Both the position numbers and the translations under genes were made by a program. DNA of 64,000 nt from Takakia lepidozioides. Taxonomy: Eukaryota; Streptophyta; Takakiopsida; Takakiales; Takakiaceae. Of this stretch, positions 45,067-55,223 are shown piece after piece. Location of the stretch: NCBI GenBank assembly GCA_030704615.1, contig CM060732.1, positions 6,696,001-6,760,000 of the forward strand, read 5' to 3'. How positions within the stretch are numbered: the stretch's first letter is position 1; every line of letters begins with the position of its first letter. Under the pieces are notes generated by a model. The model ran no database searches and was not told the DNA's origin. It saw only the letters and a program-made list of their open reading frames with translations.

Positions 45067-48036
45067 CTACTCCTCATCCAGTCCTCCTTTCCAGTCATAC
45101 TCTCTGACTCCTCGAGGTCTTCTTGTAGCAGGTAATCTACTAGATTTCTTTGTGGTAATTTGTATCTCGTGTATCCCATTATGCACGGTTAATAACTGAG
45201 AATTCCAGTCATGGAATACCCTGGCCTGTTTCAGCCACGGACGTCCCAATAATAAGGAGTAAGCCTCCATGACTTCATCCATTTTTAATACAGTTACTGT
45301 GATCATAAAGATCATTTTCTGTATCTGTATCTTAACTCCTCTTATTAATCCCAATGGCTGTACACTTCTTTGATCTGCCATTGTTACTGTAAATGGGGCT
45401 GGTTTCATGTTACTTAGACCAAGCTTCTTCCTTAATTGGTCTGTCATGATATTTACTCCAGAACCACCATCTATCAGTACATCAGTTAGTTCTGTGCTTC
45501 CAATTCTCAATTGGATTACTGGCATAGAATCATCAAAGTCCATGACTGTTTCTCGCCCTTCCGGCTTCACATTATAACTGGTCACCTTGCTGTTCAGGTC
45601 TGTGTTTCCTGTCTCTTGGGCAATTCGATTGATTGCTTGATACAGCCTGTGCATACAATAAGGTGCCACAGCTAATAGCTGTCCAATGGTAATTTCTGCT
45701 TTGGTCTTGCATATTACTTCAGCCAAAGTCTCTTCATTACTTTGCATGTCTGCATCTTCTTTTTTCCTTTCTTCCTCACTCCCTTCTTCTTCTCCATCAG
45801 AATCAGAGGAATCTGCCACAGGAATATCAGTACTCTTCTGCATTTCCCTTATAGTATCTGCCACTTCCTTGTGCAGTTCCTTCTCATCTTTCCAAGTCTC
45901 TTCATCTTCAGGCATATCATTGCCACTTCCATTATCATCTTCTTCCTCTTCTACTGGAGGTATTAGTTTGGCTTTACTTATTGTTACTATCATTGTACTT
46001 ACTTCTGGTACAACACATGGCCTAACCATGTGAGCTGCCACCACTGGGCCCTCATTCACAGGAGCTCTCATCTCATTCTGGTGTCTTATCCAGAATGAAC
46101 AGGCTGCCTTGCGATGTCCTGGCTGATTACAATAGTAACATAGCTCTTCACCATTGGGTCCTCGCCCTTGGTCTGTTCTTGGATTATTTCTATAATCCTG
46201 ATTCCCGGGCTGGTAATTCCCCCTTGGATTACCCTGATAGTTGCCTCTGGAATTTCCTTGGTAATTCCCTCTTGAATTACCTCTCCCTTCCATGCCATTG
46301 TTATAACCACTAGACCTACCATAGTGGTCCTGATCATTGTTTGTTCTTGGCTGGGGCTGCACCTGATGCACCCTTACTTGCCTAGGTTCTCTTGCAGCTG
46401 TCCTTCTGTTGTAGTAACAATTCTCAGTAGAATGGTTATCCATTTTACAGATAGTACAGTGTTTCTCCTTCATGTGGCATTCTGTGGTGGTATGGCCTTC
46501 ATTCTGGCACTTTGCACACCATACACCCTTCCTCCAATGTGTTGCAGCCTCTGTGGCATACTTCTTCAAGATTTCTTCCAATTTTTTTTCATAGTTATCC
46601 CTCTTCAACTTCTCCTTTCTCTTACTCTTTCTTTTTAGTTCTTGCTCTTCTTCTTCATCTGACTCATCCTCAGAGTCCTCATCTTCTTTTTTCTCTCTCC
46701 TGAGCATTCCCAATTGCTCAATTCTATTCGCAGTTTCAAATGCCTCCTCCACTGTATTATGGGGTAACATATCCACTTTCTTTTGCAACTCTGGTCTTAG
46801 TCCACTCACAAACCAAGTCTTCTGTAAACCGGGTGCTGGTACTGCAGCCAGCTTTTTCATCATCAATTCCATCTTCTCCATATACTCTTCAACAGTTTCA
46901 TGCTTCTTCTGCTTCAGCTGTTGTAAACTTCCATACACTTCATCCTCAGTTTTACTTGTCCTGAACCTATTTCGAAATGTTGTATTCAAGCCATTCCAGG
47001 TTAGGAAATGATTATCAGGGAATCTTGCATACCATTCACTTGCTTTCTTGATAAGTGAACAAGGAAACAATCTCATCTTGGCATCATCGCCATTCTCATT
47101 GTTCACTATACACATGTGCTCAAATTGGCTAATGTGTACATCGGGATCCCCTTTTCCTGAATATATTGGAAAGGGTGGTTTTGCCCGTGTTGGTTGTAAC
47201 GCCATCTGTGGCCCTACCTTCTGCCCACTGACAGGTGCTGGCACCCTTGCTGGTGCTAGTCCTTCTGGACCTGTTGTTTTTGTGGTGGATCTTCCACCAA
47301 GTGGTGGCCCTTGAGCACTCCCTGCTTCTGGCCCCACGATATTCACAGTATTCCCAGCTTCAGTTGCACTACTTCCCACACTCCCTGTCCCCCCAGAGCC
47401 AGATCCAGGCAGCCCGCCTGATCCCCCTGAGCCGACACCTTCGTTGGCATGTGATCCAAGTGCTCCACTTGATCCAGGTCCAACGGGTTGGGATGTCCTG
47501 GTTGTAGTCTCAACCTCAGCTGTTGGGTCTACTTCTTCATATTCTTCCTCTTCCAATTTCTTCTCTCTGTTTTCATCCTCCAAGTTCTGCCCTTGGGTTT
47601 CTTCTTCACTCATGTAACTCAACTGTAATGGTGTTGGAGAGTCTGAACTCTCCGTTGGCTCTGCCACATCCTCTTCTCCTTCTTCACCTTCTGCTTCAGA
47701 AACTGGAGTTCCTACTTTTGGTGTTCCATGCCAACTCTTATCAAAGATTTCTGTCAAATCTTTTATCCAAGGATGTACCTCAGATCTTTCACCTCGTGAT
47801 TGATCTTCTTCCTGTACCAATTCCCTTAATCTTTCTTGCAAAGAAACAGAAGAAGTGGCATCCAACTCTAGTTCTTCCGGTATAGGTGATGTACTCTTTG
47901 ATCTTAATGGTGTGAGAGGTCCAGATGATTCCCCTATGTCTATTCCTCTCTCCCAAAGATATGGATAATTAGCTTTCAGATAGCTTTCTCTTTTTGCTGA
48001 ATATCTCTGGCGTCTAGCTTCTCTTTCATCACTCAT
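45067..48036 (-). CDS. gag-pro: Gypsy gag-protease polyprotein
   Basis: A 989-residue uninterrupted frame. Residues 1-285 are acidic, Ser/Gly-rich and probably disordered. A retrotransposon gag domain follows from about 289 (PFPIYSGKGDPDVHISQFEH, FRNRFRTSKTEDEVYGSL). A basic coiled stretch comes next, then two zinc-knuckle regions: CAKCQNEGHTTTECH with CTICKMDNHSTENC at about 505-530, and CYYCNQPGHRKAAC at about 635. The aspartic protease centres on VLIDGGSGVNIMTDQL at about 857. The frame ends at TAG 45,067-45,069, but the next 16 codons and the whole pol frame are in the same reading frame, so amber readthrough would give Gag-Pro-Pol. Confidence 0.95.
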   Translation of the reverse strand: MSDEREARRQRYSAKRESYLKANYPYLWERGIDIGESSGPLTPLRSKSTSPIPEELELDATSSVSLQERLRELVQEEDQSRGERSEVHPWIKDLTEIFDKSWHGTPKVGTPVSEAEGEEGEEDVAEPTESSDSPTPLQLSYMSEEETQGQNLEDENREKKLEEEEYEEVDPTAEVETTTRTSQPVGPGSSGALGSHANEGVGSGGSGGLPGSGSGGTGSVGSSATEAGNTVNIVGPEAGSAQGPPLGGRSTTKTTGPEGLAPARVPAPVSGQKVGPQMALQPTRAKPPFPIYSGKGDPDVHISQFEHMCIVNNENGDDAKMRLFPCSLIKKASEWYARFPDNHFLTWNGLNTTFRNRFRTSKTEDEVYGSLQQLKQKKHETVEEYMEKMELMMKKLAAVPAPGLQKTWFVSGLRPELQKKVDMLPHNTVEEAFETANRIEQLGMLRREKKEDEDSEDESDEEEEQELKRKSKRKEKLKRDNYEKKLEEILKKYATEAATHWRKGVWCAKCQNEGHTTTECHMKEKHCTICKMDNHSTENCYYNRRTAAREPRQVRVHQVQPQPRTNNDQDHYGRSSGYNNGMEGRGNSRGNYQGNSRGNYQGNPRGNYQPGNQDYRNNPRTDQGRGPNGEELCYYCNQPGHRKAACSFWIRHQNEMRAPVNEGPVVAAHMVRPCVVPEVSTMIVTISKAKLIPPVEEEEDDNGSGNDMPEDEETWKDEKELHKEVADTIREMQKSTDIPVADSSDSDGEEEGSEEERKKEDADMQSNEETLAEVICKTKAEITIGQLLAVAPYCMHRLYQAINRIAQETGNTDLNSKVTSYNVKPEGRETVMDFDDSMPVIQLRIGSTELTDVLIDGGSGVNIMTDQLRKKLGLSNMKPAPFTVTMADQRSVQPLGLIRGVKIQIQKMIFMITVTVLKMDEVMEAYSLLLGRPWLKQARVFHDWNSQLLTVHNGIHEIQITTKKSSRLPATRRPRGVREYDWKGGLDEE

Positions 48037-48057
48037 GTCCCATGTCTTTCATTTCTT

Positions 48058-48600
48058 TTAATGTGGCAATAACCAAAACTCTCTTCTGTAATATCTCTCG
48101 TATATGCCTGGGTTTCTTTCAAGCTTCAATGCACCCTTGGCTATACTTGAAGTCTCCGTTACCATATAACCATATGGCAAACAAGTCTGAAAAGCTATTC
48201 TTGGTGTGAGTTTGATCCACAAAATATCCTTTGGAATCCAATTCTTTACCAGTACAAGCTCTTCATGCATATGAGTATAAACATTCACCTTTCTTTCTTC
48301 CCAGCCTTCAAACTCTACTCGTTTAATGGATAGCAATGCTATCACATAAACCAATGTTGGTAACCAATGTGCTCTTCCTCTACAGGCTACCTGATAAATC
48401 TTTATCACTCCTTTCTCCAGACCCCATTCTGGATCAGCATCATGCACTCGCTTAAGAATATTTCTTTACAACCGTCTGGCAATTCCAAGAACCTTTGAAA
48501 GAATTGTTTGGACAATCTTTCTTCCTTCATTCCACAGGGAATTTGATTCACTTCAAATTCTTTAATGGTCCAACCACCATGATCCCACCAGATGCCTGTC
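48058..48600 (-). pseudogene. ORF upstream of gag (Ogre ORF1-like position)
   Basis: Between the primer site and gag the minus strand encodes WDHGGWTIKEFEVNQIPCG and KQFFQRFLELPDGCKEIFL. After a frame change near 48,420 it continues EWGLEKGVIKIYQVACRGRA, YVIALLSIKRVEFEGWEERK and LVLVKNWIPKDILWIKL, ending at 48,058, 22 bp before the gag ATG. The two frames together make a protein of about 180 residues. An ORF in this place is a hallmark of Ogre-type elements; its function is unknown there too. The frameshift may be a lesion. Confidence 0.6.
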
Positions 48601-48624
48601 ACATCTGGTTGTTCATGACTCAGT

Positions 48625-48644
48625 TCCCCAGTATGGTCGCCAAA
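48625..48644 (-). other. Primer-binding site
   Basis: Minus strand TTTGGCGACCATACTGGGGA directly follows the 5' LTR end (GCGCGACA). TGGCGAC...GGGGA sequences at this place are typical tRNA primer sites of plant Ty3/gypsy elements. Confidence 0.75.
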
Positions 48645-49647
48645 TGTCGCGCGGCTTTTACTCACCCATCCCTTCGCTATTCGAGGCGGAAACTCCAAGA
48701 TAGAAGAGTTGGAAATCTCTAAGTACTCAGCCCGCGCAGAACAATCAGTCATGACCTACAGCTAGTGTATCATGGGGGTGTTTCCTATTTGTTTCCCTTT
48801 TGGTATTCATGTTAGCTATCTTACCCTTGATAATTAAGTATCAGTTTGCTTTATCAATCTATTGGATTCCATCAACTCATCCATTCATTTCACAGCTTCA
48901 CTCAGATCTCTCTACACAGTGTGATTGTATCGTAAAAGTATCCGATTATGATTTATCAGGTATCAGGCCGAAGCCATTGTGTCTCCAATCTACTCTACAA
49001 TATCATTACAGCCTTGCATATATCAAGCATCTACTCATCATCTCTCTATCTTCACTTCCGTTCTTCATCTTTGCCCGATCCCCTCTCCTCCATGACCAAG
49101 AAGTCCTCCTCCGAATGATATCCCTCGATTCCCCGTTTTCCCCTTTATCTTCCTATCCGTGGTTCTAACCGTTTCCCTCATTAACCGTTGTCTGTGAACT
49201 AACATGTTTCCTTCGCAGGTGTTGTTCCTCACAGTCGTTCCCTGTCCTACTCTTCGTTCCCTATGATCGTGACAGCTCTGTCAAGCTGTGACTGGCTGTG
49301 TGAAACTGTGACGGGCTGTGACTGGCTGTGCGACTGTGTTTGGCTGTGTCGGGCTCTGACTGGCCGTGTGGCTGTGTCGGGCTGTGTCGGCTGTGACGAC
49401 TGTGTCTGCTGTGACGACTGTGAGGGGCTGTGTCTGCTGTGACGGGCTGTGTTGGCTGTGTCGGCTGTGTCTGCTGTGACGACTGTGACGGGCTGTGTTG
49501 GCTGTGTCGACTGTGACGACTGTGTAACCCCCCTCTACAGTGCGCTGTTGTCACCCCTAAGGCTCATGTTGGTCTCAGTCTATGCAAAAAATAAGGGTAC
49601 CCTACAGATCCCGTATAAGTGTCTAAGTCCCCGACAGTCCTCTAACA
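48645..49647 (-). repeat. Gypsy 5' LTR
   Basis: 1,003 bp with the same borders as the 3' LTR and a somewhat longer GGCTGTGNC minisatellite (49,270-49,530). It abuts the primer site at 48,644. Confidence 0.9.
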
Positions 49648-50655
49648 TTACCCCTTCCCCACTCAAAATGTCGCGCGGCTTTTACTCACCCATCCCTTCG
49701 CTATTCGAGGCGGAAACTCCAAGATAGAAGAGTTGGAAATCTCTAAGTACTCAGCCCGCACAGAACAATCAGTCATGACCTACAGCTAGTGTATCATGGG
49801 GGTGTTTCCTATTTGTTTCCCTTTTGGTATTCATGTTAGCTATCTTACCCTTGATAATTAAGTATCAGTTTGCTTTATCAATCTATTGGATTCCATCAAC
49901 TCATCCATTCATTTCACAGCTTCACTCAGATCTCTCTACACAGTGTGATTGTATCGTAAAAGTATCCGATTATGATTTATCAGGTATCAGGCCGAAGCCA
50001 TTGTGTCTCCAATCTACTCTACAATATCATTACAGCCTTGCATATATCAAGCATCTACTCATCATCTCTCTATCTTCACTTCCGTTCTTCATCTTTGCCC
50101 GATCCCCTCTCCTCCATGACCAAGAAGTCCTCCTCCGAATGATATCCCTCGATTCCCCGTTTTCCCCTTTATCTTCCTATCCGTGGTTCTAACCGTTTCC
50201 CTCACTAACCGTCGTCTGTGAACTAACATGTTCCCTTCGCAGGTGTTGTTCCCCACAGTCGTTCCCTGTCCTACTCTTCGTTCCCTATGATCGTGACAGC
50301 TGTGTCAAGCTGTGACCGGCTGTGTGAAACTGTGACCGGCTGTGACTGGCTGTGCGACTGTGTTTGGTTGTGTCGGGCTGTGCCGGGCTGTGTTGGCTGT
50401 GCCGGGCTGTGTCTGCTCTGATGACTGTGACGGGCTGTGTTGGCTGTGTCGGCTGTGTCTGCTGTGACGACTGTGACAGGCTGTGTTGGCTGTGTCGATT
50501 GTGACGACTGTGTAACCCCCTCTACAGTGCGCTGCTGTCACCCCTAAGGCTCCTGTTGGTCTCAGTCTGTGCAAAAAATAAGGGTACCCTACAGATCCCG
50601 TATAAGTGTCTAAGTCCCCGACAGTCCTCTAACATTACCCCTTCCCCCCTCAAAA
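49648..50655 (-). repeat. Extra LTR joined through polypurine tracts
   Basis: 49,648-49,668 is a polypurine-tract copy, 49,669-50,634 a full LTR, 50,635-50,655 another polypurine-tract copy. No primer site, gag or pol lies between these LTRs. The structure LTR-PPT-LTR-PPT-LTR implies loss of whole internal regions or joining of reverse-transcription products. Confidence 0.85.
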
Positions 50656-51375
50656 TGTCGCGCGGCTTTTACTCACCCATCCCTTCGCTATTCGAGGCGG
50701 AAACTCCAAGATAGAAGAGTTGGAAATCTCTAAGTACTCAGCCCGCGCAGAACAATCAGTCATGACCTACAGCTAGTGTATCATGGGGGTGTTTCCTATT
50801 TGTTTCCCTTTTGGTATTCATGTTAGCTATCTTACCCTTGATAATTAAGTATCAGTTTGCTTTATCAATCTATTGGATTCCATCAACTCATCCATTCATT
50901 TCACAGCTTCACTCAGATCTCTCTACACAGTGTGATTGTATCGTAAAAGTATCCGATTATGATTTATCAGGTATCAGGCCGAAGCCATTGTGTCTCCAAT
51001 CTACAAGGCTGTAATGATATTGTAGAGTAGATTAGAGACACAATGGCTTCGGCCTGATACCTGATAAATCATAATCGGATATTTTTACGATACAATCACA
51101 CTGTGTAGAGAGATCTGAGTGAAGCTGTGAAATGAATGGATGAGTTGATGGAATCCAATAGATTGATAAAGCAAACTGATACTTAATTATCAAGGGTAAG
51201 ATAGCTAACATGAATACCAAAAGGGAAACAAATAGGAAACACCCCCATGATACACTAGCTGTAGGTCATGACTGATTGTTCTGCGCGGGCTGAGTACTTA
51301 GAGATTTCCAACTCTTCTATCTTGGAGTTTCCGCCTCGAATAGCGAAGGGATGGGTGAGTAAAAGCCGCGCGACA
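50656..51375. repeat. Head-to-head inverted LTR fragments
   Basis: 50,656-51,004 is the first 349 bp of an LTR; 51,005-51,375 is the reverse complement of the first 371 bp. The two arms are nearly identical and meet at an offset of about 22 bp that would form the loop of a hairpin. From 51,376 a polypurine-tract copy and another partial LTR (51,397-51,630) continue in the inverted orientation. Confidence 0.85.
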
Positions 51376-51630
51376 TTTTGAGGGGGGAAGGGGTAATGTT
51401 AGAGGACTGTCGGGGATAGACACTTATACGGGATCTGTAGGGTACCCTTAATTTTTGCACAGACTGAGACCAACAGGAGCCTTAGGGGTGACAGCAGCGC
51501 ACTGTAGAGGGGGGTTACACAGTCGACACAGCCAACACAGCCCGTCACAGTCGTCACAGCAGACACAGCCGACACAGCCCGTCACAGTCGTCACTTCAGA
51601 CACAGTCGTCACAGCCGACACAGCCAGTCA
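51376..51630 (+). repeat. Inverted PPT and truncated LTR at the Y junction
   Basis: PPT copy 51,376-51,396, then the LTR start TGTTAGAGGAC up to its minisatellite. It stops inside the GGCTGTGNC-type repeat (on this strand, ACAGCCGACACAGCC) at the point where the Y methyltransferase sequence resumes (CTTTGGATGG). Confidence 0.8.
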
Positions 51631-53328
51631 CTTTGGATGGACGGGCAGCCAAGTTGGCATACATGAAGACCATGGAGGGTCTGAAGGGTAGAGCACTGAA
51701 GAAGGCGACTGCCGAAGAGCCTTCCGACACCCCAGGATTTCAGAATATGGTCTCGTTCTTTGAGAGGGTGTGTGCAGACAAGGATTGTAGGAGGGGCGGA
51801 AATGCCACCGAGTGGTCTTGCGATATGATCATCTTGGATATTCCGGACGGAGAGCCTGTGGAAGGACTGCAAGCTTTGCCATCTTGGAACAGGTACTCGG
51901 AGGACTTTTGGAAGAAAGGATTCGGGCTTGCCCGCATGGTGTTGGACGACAGAGGCTGTGTGGTTGTCCTGGCGAGCAGAGGAAAAAACACTCAGACAGG
52001 AATTGCGAAGTGGACCCGCAAGAGCGCCGTCCCGATTCTGAAAAAGAAGTGGACGTGCATCAACACACTGGGCCTTTGGTCGGAAGGGAAGAAGGTGATT
52101 ACGACACTGGCACTCGTCCATTCATTTGCTTGGGTGTTTTCAAATGCGGTGCCGCATTCGGTTTCTAATCGTTCCCCCCTGTGTATGCAGACGAAGCAGT
52201 TCGATGCATACTGCTTTGTGAAGGATAACTCCACCTTTGCTTTCCGGAAGGAGGGAGGAAAGGTTGACCCGAACTGCGACCCCCTCGATTACGACGTTCT
52301 GTTCAACAACGTTCCCAAGGAACTTCTCCCTCATAGCCTCACTTCAACGGAACCCCTGCGGTACTCACGGACTCGGAGCCCTGCCTTCATTCAGACAATT
52401 ATGGAGACATGCACAGACGTGGAGGGCACAGTGCTCGACCTCATCTGTGGGACAGGTATGCAGAATCTTGATCTATGCTGTTCTGCAAATTCTCGTTAGG
52501 ATGTAGTTCGCAACATCTGAAGCGCCATGTGGTAATGTGTGGATGGCATTGTAACAGGTGCCTCAATGTGGGCTGGGCGGTTTTTCCGACCGGCACCTCT
52601 TTGCCTACGAGGAGGATTCATCCGTGTGGGGATCCCATCTGGAAGGGCTGCAACGGAATGTTAAGGCTCCCGACAGAGCGGAAGTCTCCTCGGATTCGTC
52701 GGAGTCCGAGGAAGACACAGTGGACATTGATGCGGAGGAGAACCCGGAATACGAGTGAGTGCAAACATTGTAAGTTTGCAAAGCCTTCTGGGTCATTTTT
52801 GTCAAACGAATTTCCCGACTGTGGTTCTCATTAGTCTCGTTGATGATTGTCATGTGCAGGATTGCAGGGTCCGGGTCGAAACATGTAGGGCCTACACTTC
52901 CTGCCAGGAAGAATGTCCCGTTCTTTGCGAGGGCCGACTTCATGACGAGCCCGGTGAGGGACTACTCCCTTCCTAGTTATGCAGCTAAACTCGCAAATAC
53001 AGCGATTAGAAGAAGTGAGAATCCCAGTAAAATAGAGCAGATTTTGGAGAGGGCTAGGGAGGACAGAAGGATAAGGAAAGAGTTGGCAGCAGCTCAGACA
53101 GGTAGACGGGTACGAAAGTACATATGTGATTCAGCGGATGAGAGCGACGCAGACAGGGAGGAAGACGACCCAACGGAGGTGAGATGGACAGTTCCGCAAG
53201 GGGAAGATGGGATTTTCGAAAGCCTGGCCAACGAGCAGTCCGCTGGAGATGAGAAAGGCACTGAGGGGGTGGAGGCGGAGCAGGATAGTCTAGAACAGGA
53301 TGAGGATTCGGATGATTTTCAAGATTAA
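51631..53328 (+). pseudogene. Y ParB-methyltransferase gene, 3' half (DNA methyltransferase fold)
   Basis: Continues the exon cut at 37,084; about 30 bp present in Z were lost at the junction. Exons: 51631-52094, 52191-52455, 52560-52754 and 52860-53328. CDMIILDIPDGEP (about 51,819-51,857) stands where the catalytic motif IV (DPPY or SPPY) of amino-methyltransferases would be. RSPAFIQTIMET then TVLDLICGTG (about 52,429-52,455), continuing after an intron as ASMWAGR...LFAYEED, matches the SAM-binding motifs X and I. Motif IV before motif I is the permuted, beta-class order seen in bacterial N6-adenine/N4-cytosine enzymes. The catalytic tetrapeptide reads DIPD in both Y and Z, so activity is doubtful. 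The last exon is acidic and ends EDSDDFQD. An extra T near 52,583 shifts the frame in Y. Confidence 0.75.
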
Positions 53329-54045
53329 TAGAATTTTAATGAAGTCTTTGTAAATGTAAATTCTCTTCCAGAGTATATAAAGGAAATTCTGCCCGACATT
53401 CGTGACCCCTCTCCAGTGTGCATTCCAGCCACACAATCGCCCAAACCACGACGCTCCCAAAATCAAAAATGGGGCACCGCATTTCCAAAATTTTGGCAAC
53501 TCTAAGAACCTCTTTTGGAAATGCGGCACCGCATTTCCAAAACAGGGGAGGGACTAAATTTTCCATTTCAATGTTGGCATAGTAAAAAGTAATCGGCCGA
53601 TTGGAAATGCGGTGCCGCATTTCCAAAATTTCCTTTGTCCACACGCCAGTTTTGGCCTCTCCCGCTCATTGCATGGATGCCACCACGCTTACAGAGGTCG
53701 AACAAGGAGGTCGAGATGGCGGAATTGAAAATGCGGTGCCGCATTTCCATATTGGGGATGGTCGTTGTTCGAACTGCAGGCCCATCAGCAAAAATTGGCA
53801 CCGCATTCCATTGTAAAAGAAAAGTCGATGACGGACATGGAAATGCGGCGCCGCATTTCCAGAACGGACATCGCAATTTGTCCATTTGCAGACCCTCTCA
53901 CAGAAATGCGGTAACGCATTCCATCGCGCTGGTCGGAAATGTCACACTTTTCGAAGTGTTGGACGGAAATGCTGCACCGCATTCCCTTGTCCAAAAAGAA
54001 GTTTCCATTGCCAAGCTGGAAATGCGTCGCCGCATTCTGGTTTGA
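53329..54045. repeat. Palindrome cluster downstream of the Y methyltransferase
   Basis: About nine Y-type palindromes or half palindromes between 53,465 and 54,035 (for example near 53,476, 53,519, 53,604, 53,728, 53,838, 53,905 and 53,966). Spacing is irregular, 45-125 bp. The same set, in the same order and reverse orientation, is in Z at 59,120-59,660. The gene's 3' UTR and terminator should lie here. Confidence 0.85.
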
Positions 54046-54226
54046 ACATAGCATAATCGTGGCCATGATAAGGGCAGTCGGCTGGATTTCGGCGGCACGG
54101 CATCCTTGAAAAAGAGTAGCGGAGTACGCTCAATGACAGCAGCTCCCGGATGGAGGAGGAGCAGCGCGGTGGCTGGAAAAAGTTCAAGCTAACGCTGCAA
54201 TTCCTCACAAACACTCCAGGGCACAT
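54046..54226 (-). pseudogene. Inverted fragment paralogous to ORF3
   Basis: Minus-strand frame with VLRYSFSRMPCRRNPADCPYH followed by GHDYAMFKP. ORF3 has VLRSSFARMPCFRSRDDCPF and GGIDYAMYS, the same spacing of Cys, Pro and Tyr residues. It is thus a diverged exon-sized copy of part of ORF3 lying in opposite orientation just upstream. Element Z lacks this block and has extra palindromes in its place (58,885-59,050), so Y and Z differ structurally here. Perhaps a remnant of another subfamily joined by recombination. Confidence 0.55.
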
Positions 54227-54452
54227 TTAAATTCCCCCCCTACAGGATCCTGGACCGATGAAGATTGGCTGCTTCATGAATGTAGCCGTTTCAGTTTCCT
54301 ACCCTGCCATGCAAACTATGGGCACTCACTGCCAGGTGGGCCGATAGCCACTGGACACGACAAAGTCCATCCCCTCTTCGATGTAAATGCGGCGCCGAAT
54401 TTCCATCCGGGGGGATGGACTTCGGTGGCAGATCTCAAACTATAACTTGTTG

Positions 54453-55223
54453 ATGAGAAAGATGTATGGGTTCATCCACCGCCGGCGTGATGAACACGTT
54501 CCACCTCCGTCGGTGGGTACGTGGGACCCAGATGCTCCATTATTGGAGGCCGGACTGCTCTTCCGCTTCGCATCATTTCCAAAATCTAAGGGCTTCGTAG
54601 CTATCCGCAAGGTCATTGTCATCTGCATCCAAGTCGTCCTCAGGTCCTCCTTTGCAAGGATGCCGTGCTTCCGGAGCCGGGACGACTGCCCATTTGGAGG
54701 CATCGATTATGCAATGTATTCGGCCACATCGGGAGACATTGTTATCTGGTACACAGATTACAGAGAAGATACTGGTTCGATTGTGGAAAGATTGGTGGCT
54801 TTTGAGTATATCCTAGGCCACTACGCCTTCGAGCGGGGTGACGGTCTTGGTCTGAGGAGTCCGTGGCTCCTGCGCATCCTCGATTCCGATTTTCCCAGCT
54901 ACGACGGTCACCCATGCAGAAGAAGGCGCACTGCTATGCTGTTGCGGTGGAACTGCTGCCACTGGACGTGGGTGGACTCCATCAGAGAGACCTATTCTCC
55001 TCAAGGAGTGCGCTCCTCTTCTCCATTGTATGGGGACATTCGCATTGGTGTGGACGACGAAAACGTGAAGATTTCCATATTCGATGGTGGTATGATTGAA
55101 GGGCAGGACATTGTGGTGAACATCACTAGGGGCGGTACAACGGCTGCAATCGACTTTACATGGAGGAGCCCCATGACTCATGAGCTAGTTCTGAGAGCAG
55201 TCGAAGTCCCATTGACAACGTGA
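54453..55223 (+). CDS. ORF3 of element Y, conserved protein of unknown function
   Basis: 256 residues from ATG 54,453 (the longer frame to 54,387 begins inside a palindrome and I discount it). Notable blocks: PPPSVGTWDPDAP, SSFARMPCFRSRDDCPFGG, SATSGDIVIWYTDY, PWLLRILDSDFPSYDGHPCR, LLRWNCCHWTWVDSI and DGGMIEGQDIVVNITRGG. Several conserved Cys/His/Trp residues suggest metal binding or a compact fold, but I recognise no family. The Z copy differs mainly by substitutions plus a 6-bp indel near 54,617, so the frame has been under constraint. Same strand as the methyltransferase gene, 1.1 kb downstream. No membrane segment. Confidence 0.7.
   Translation: MRKMYGFIHRRRDEHVPPPSVGTWDPDAPLLEAGLLFRFASFPKSKGFVAIRKVIVICIQVVLRSSFARMPCFRSRDDCPFGGIDYAMYSATSGDIVIWYTDYREDTGSIVERLVAFEYILGHYAFERGDGLGLRSPWLLRILDSDFPSYDGHPCRRRRTAMLLRWNCCHWTWVDSIRETYSPQGVRSSSPLYGDIRIGVDDENVKISIFDGGMIEGQDIVVNITRGGTTAAIDFTWRSPMTHELVLRAVEVPLTT

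Larger units (their letters stand above)
37085..51630 (-). mobile_element. Tat/Ogre-like Ty3/gypsy retrotransposon cluster inside Y
   Basis: One complete minus-strand element (3' LTR 37,085-38,048, 5' LTR 48,645-49,647) followed by extra LTR copies: 49,669-50,634, a 3'-cut copy 50,656-51,004, an inverted piece 51,005-51,375, and a second inverted piece 51,397-51,630 cut at the junction with Y. Each extra LTR is joined to the next only through the 21-bp polypurine tract. Internal order in the element's direction: primer site, ORF upstream of gag, gag-pro, TAG, RT-RNaseH-integrase, then a long extra ORF. An ORF before gag and a stop between pro and RT in one frame are traits of the Ogre/Tat group, so I place it there tentatively. 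Insertion destroyed the Y methyltransferase gene. Confidence 0.88.

Noticed and set aside
48645-51220. Repeated 122-residue frame starting MVFMLAILPLII in each LTR
   Set aside because: It is LTR sequence repeated with the LTR copies; it is cut in the short copies and has no coding signature.
33620-53328. Bacterial or phage contamination as the source of the ParB-methyltransferase gene
   Set aside because: The gene has about nine GT-AG introns conserved in Y and Z and lies inside a plant MULE with a target duplication.
54387-54452. Upstream extension of ORF3 to 54,387
   Set aside because: That ATG lies inside a palindrome copy, so the ATG at 54,453 is more credible; an upstream exon is possible but not seen.
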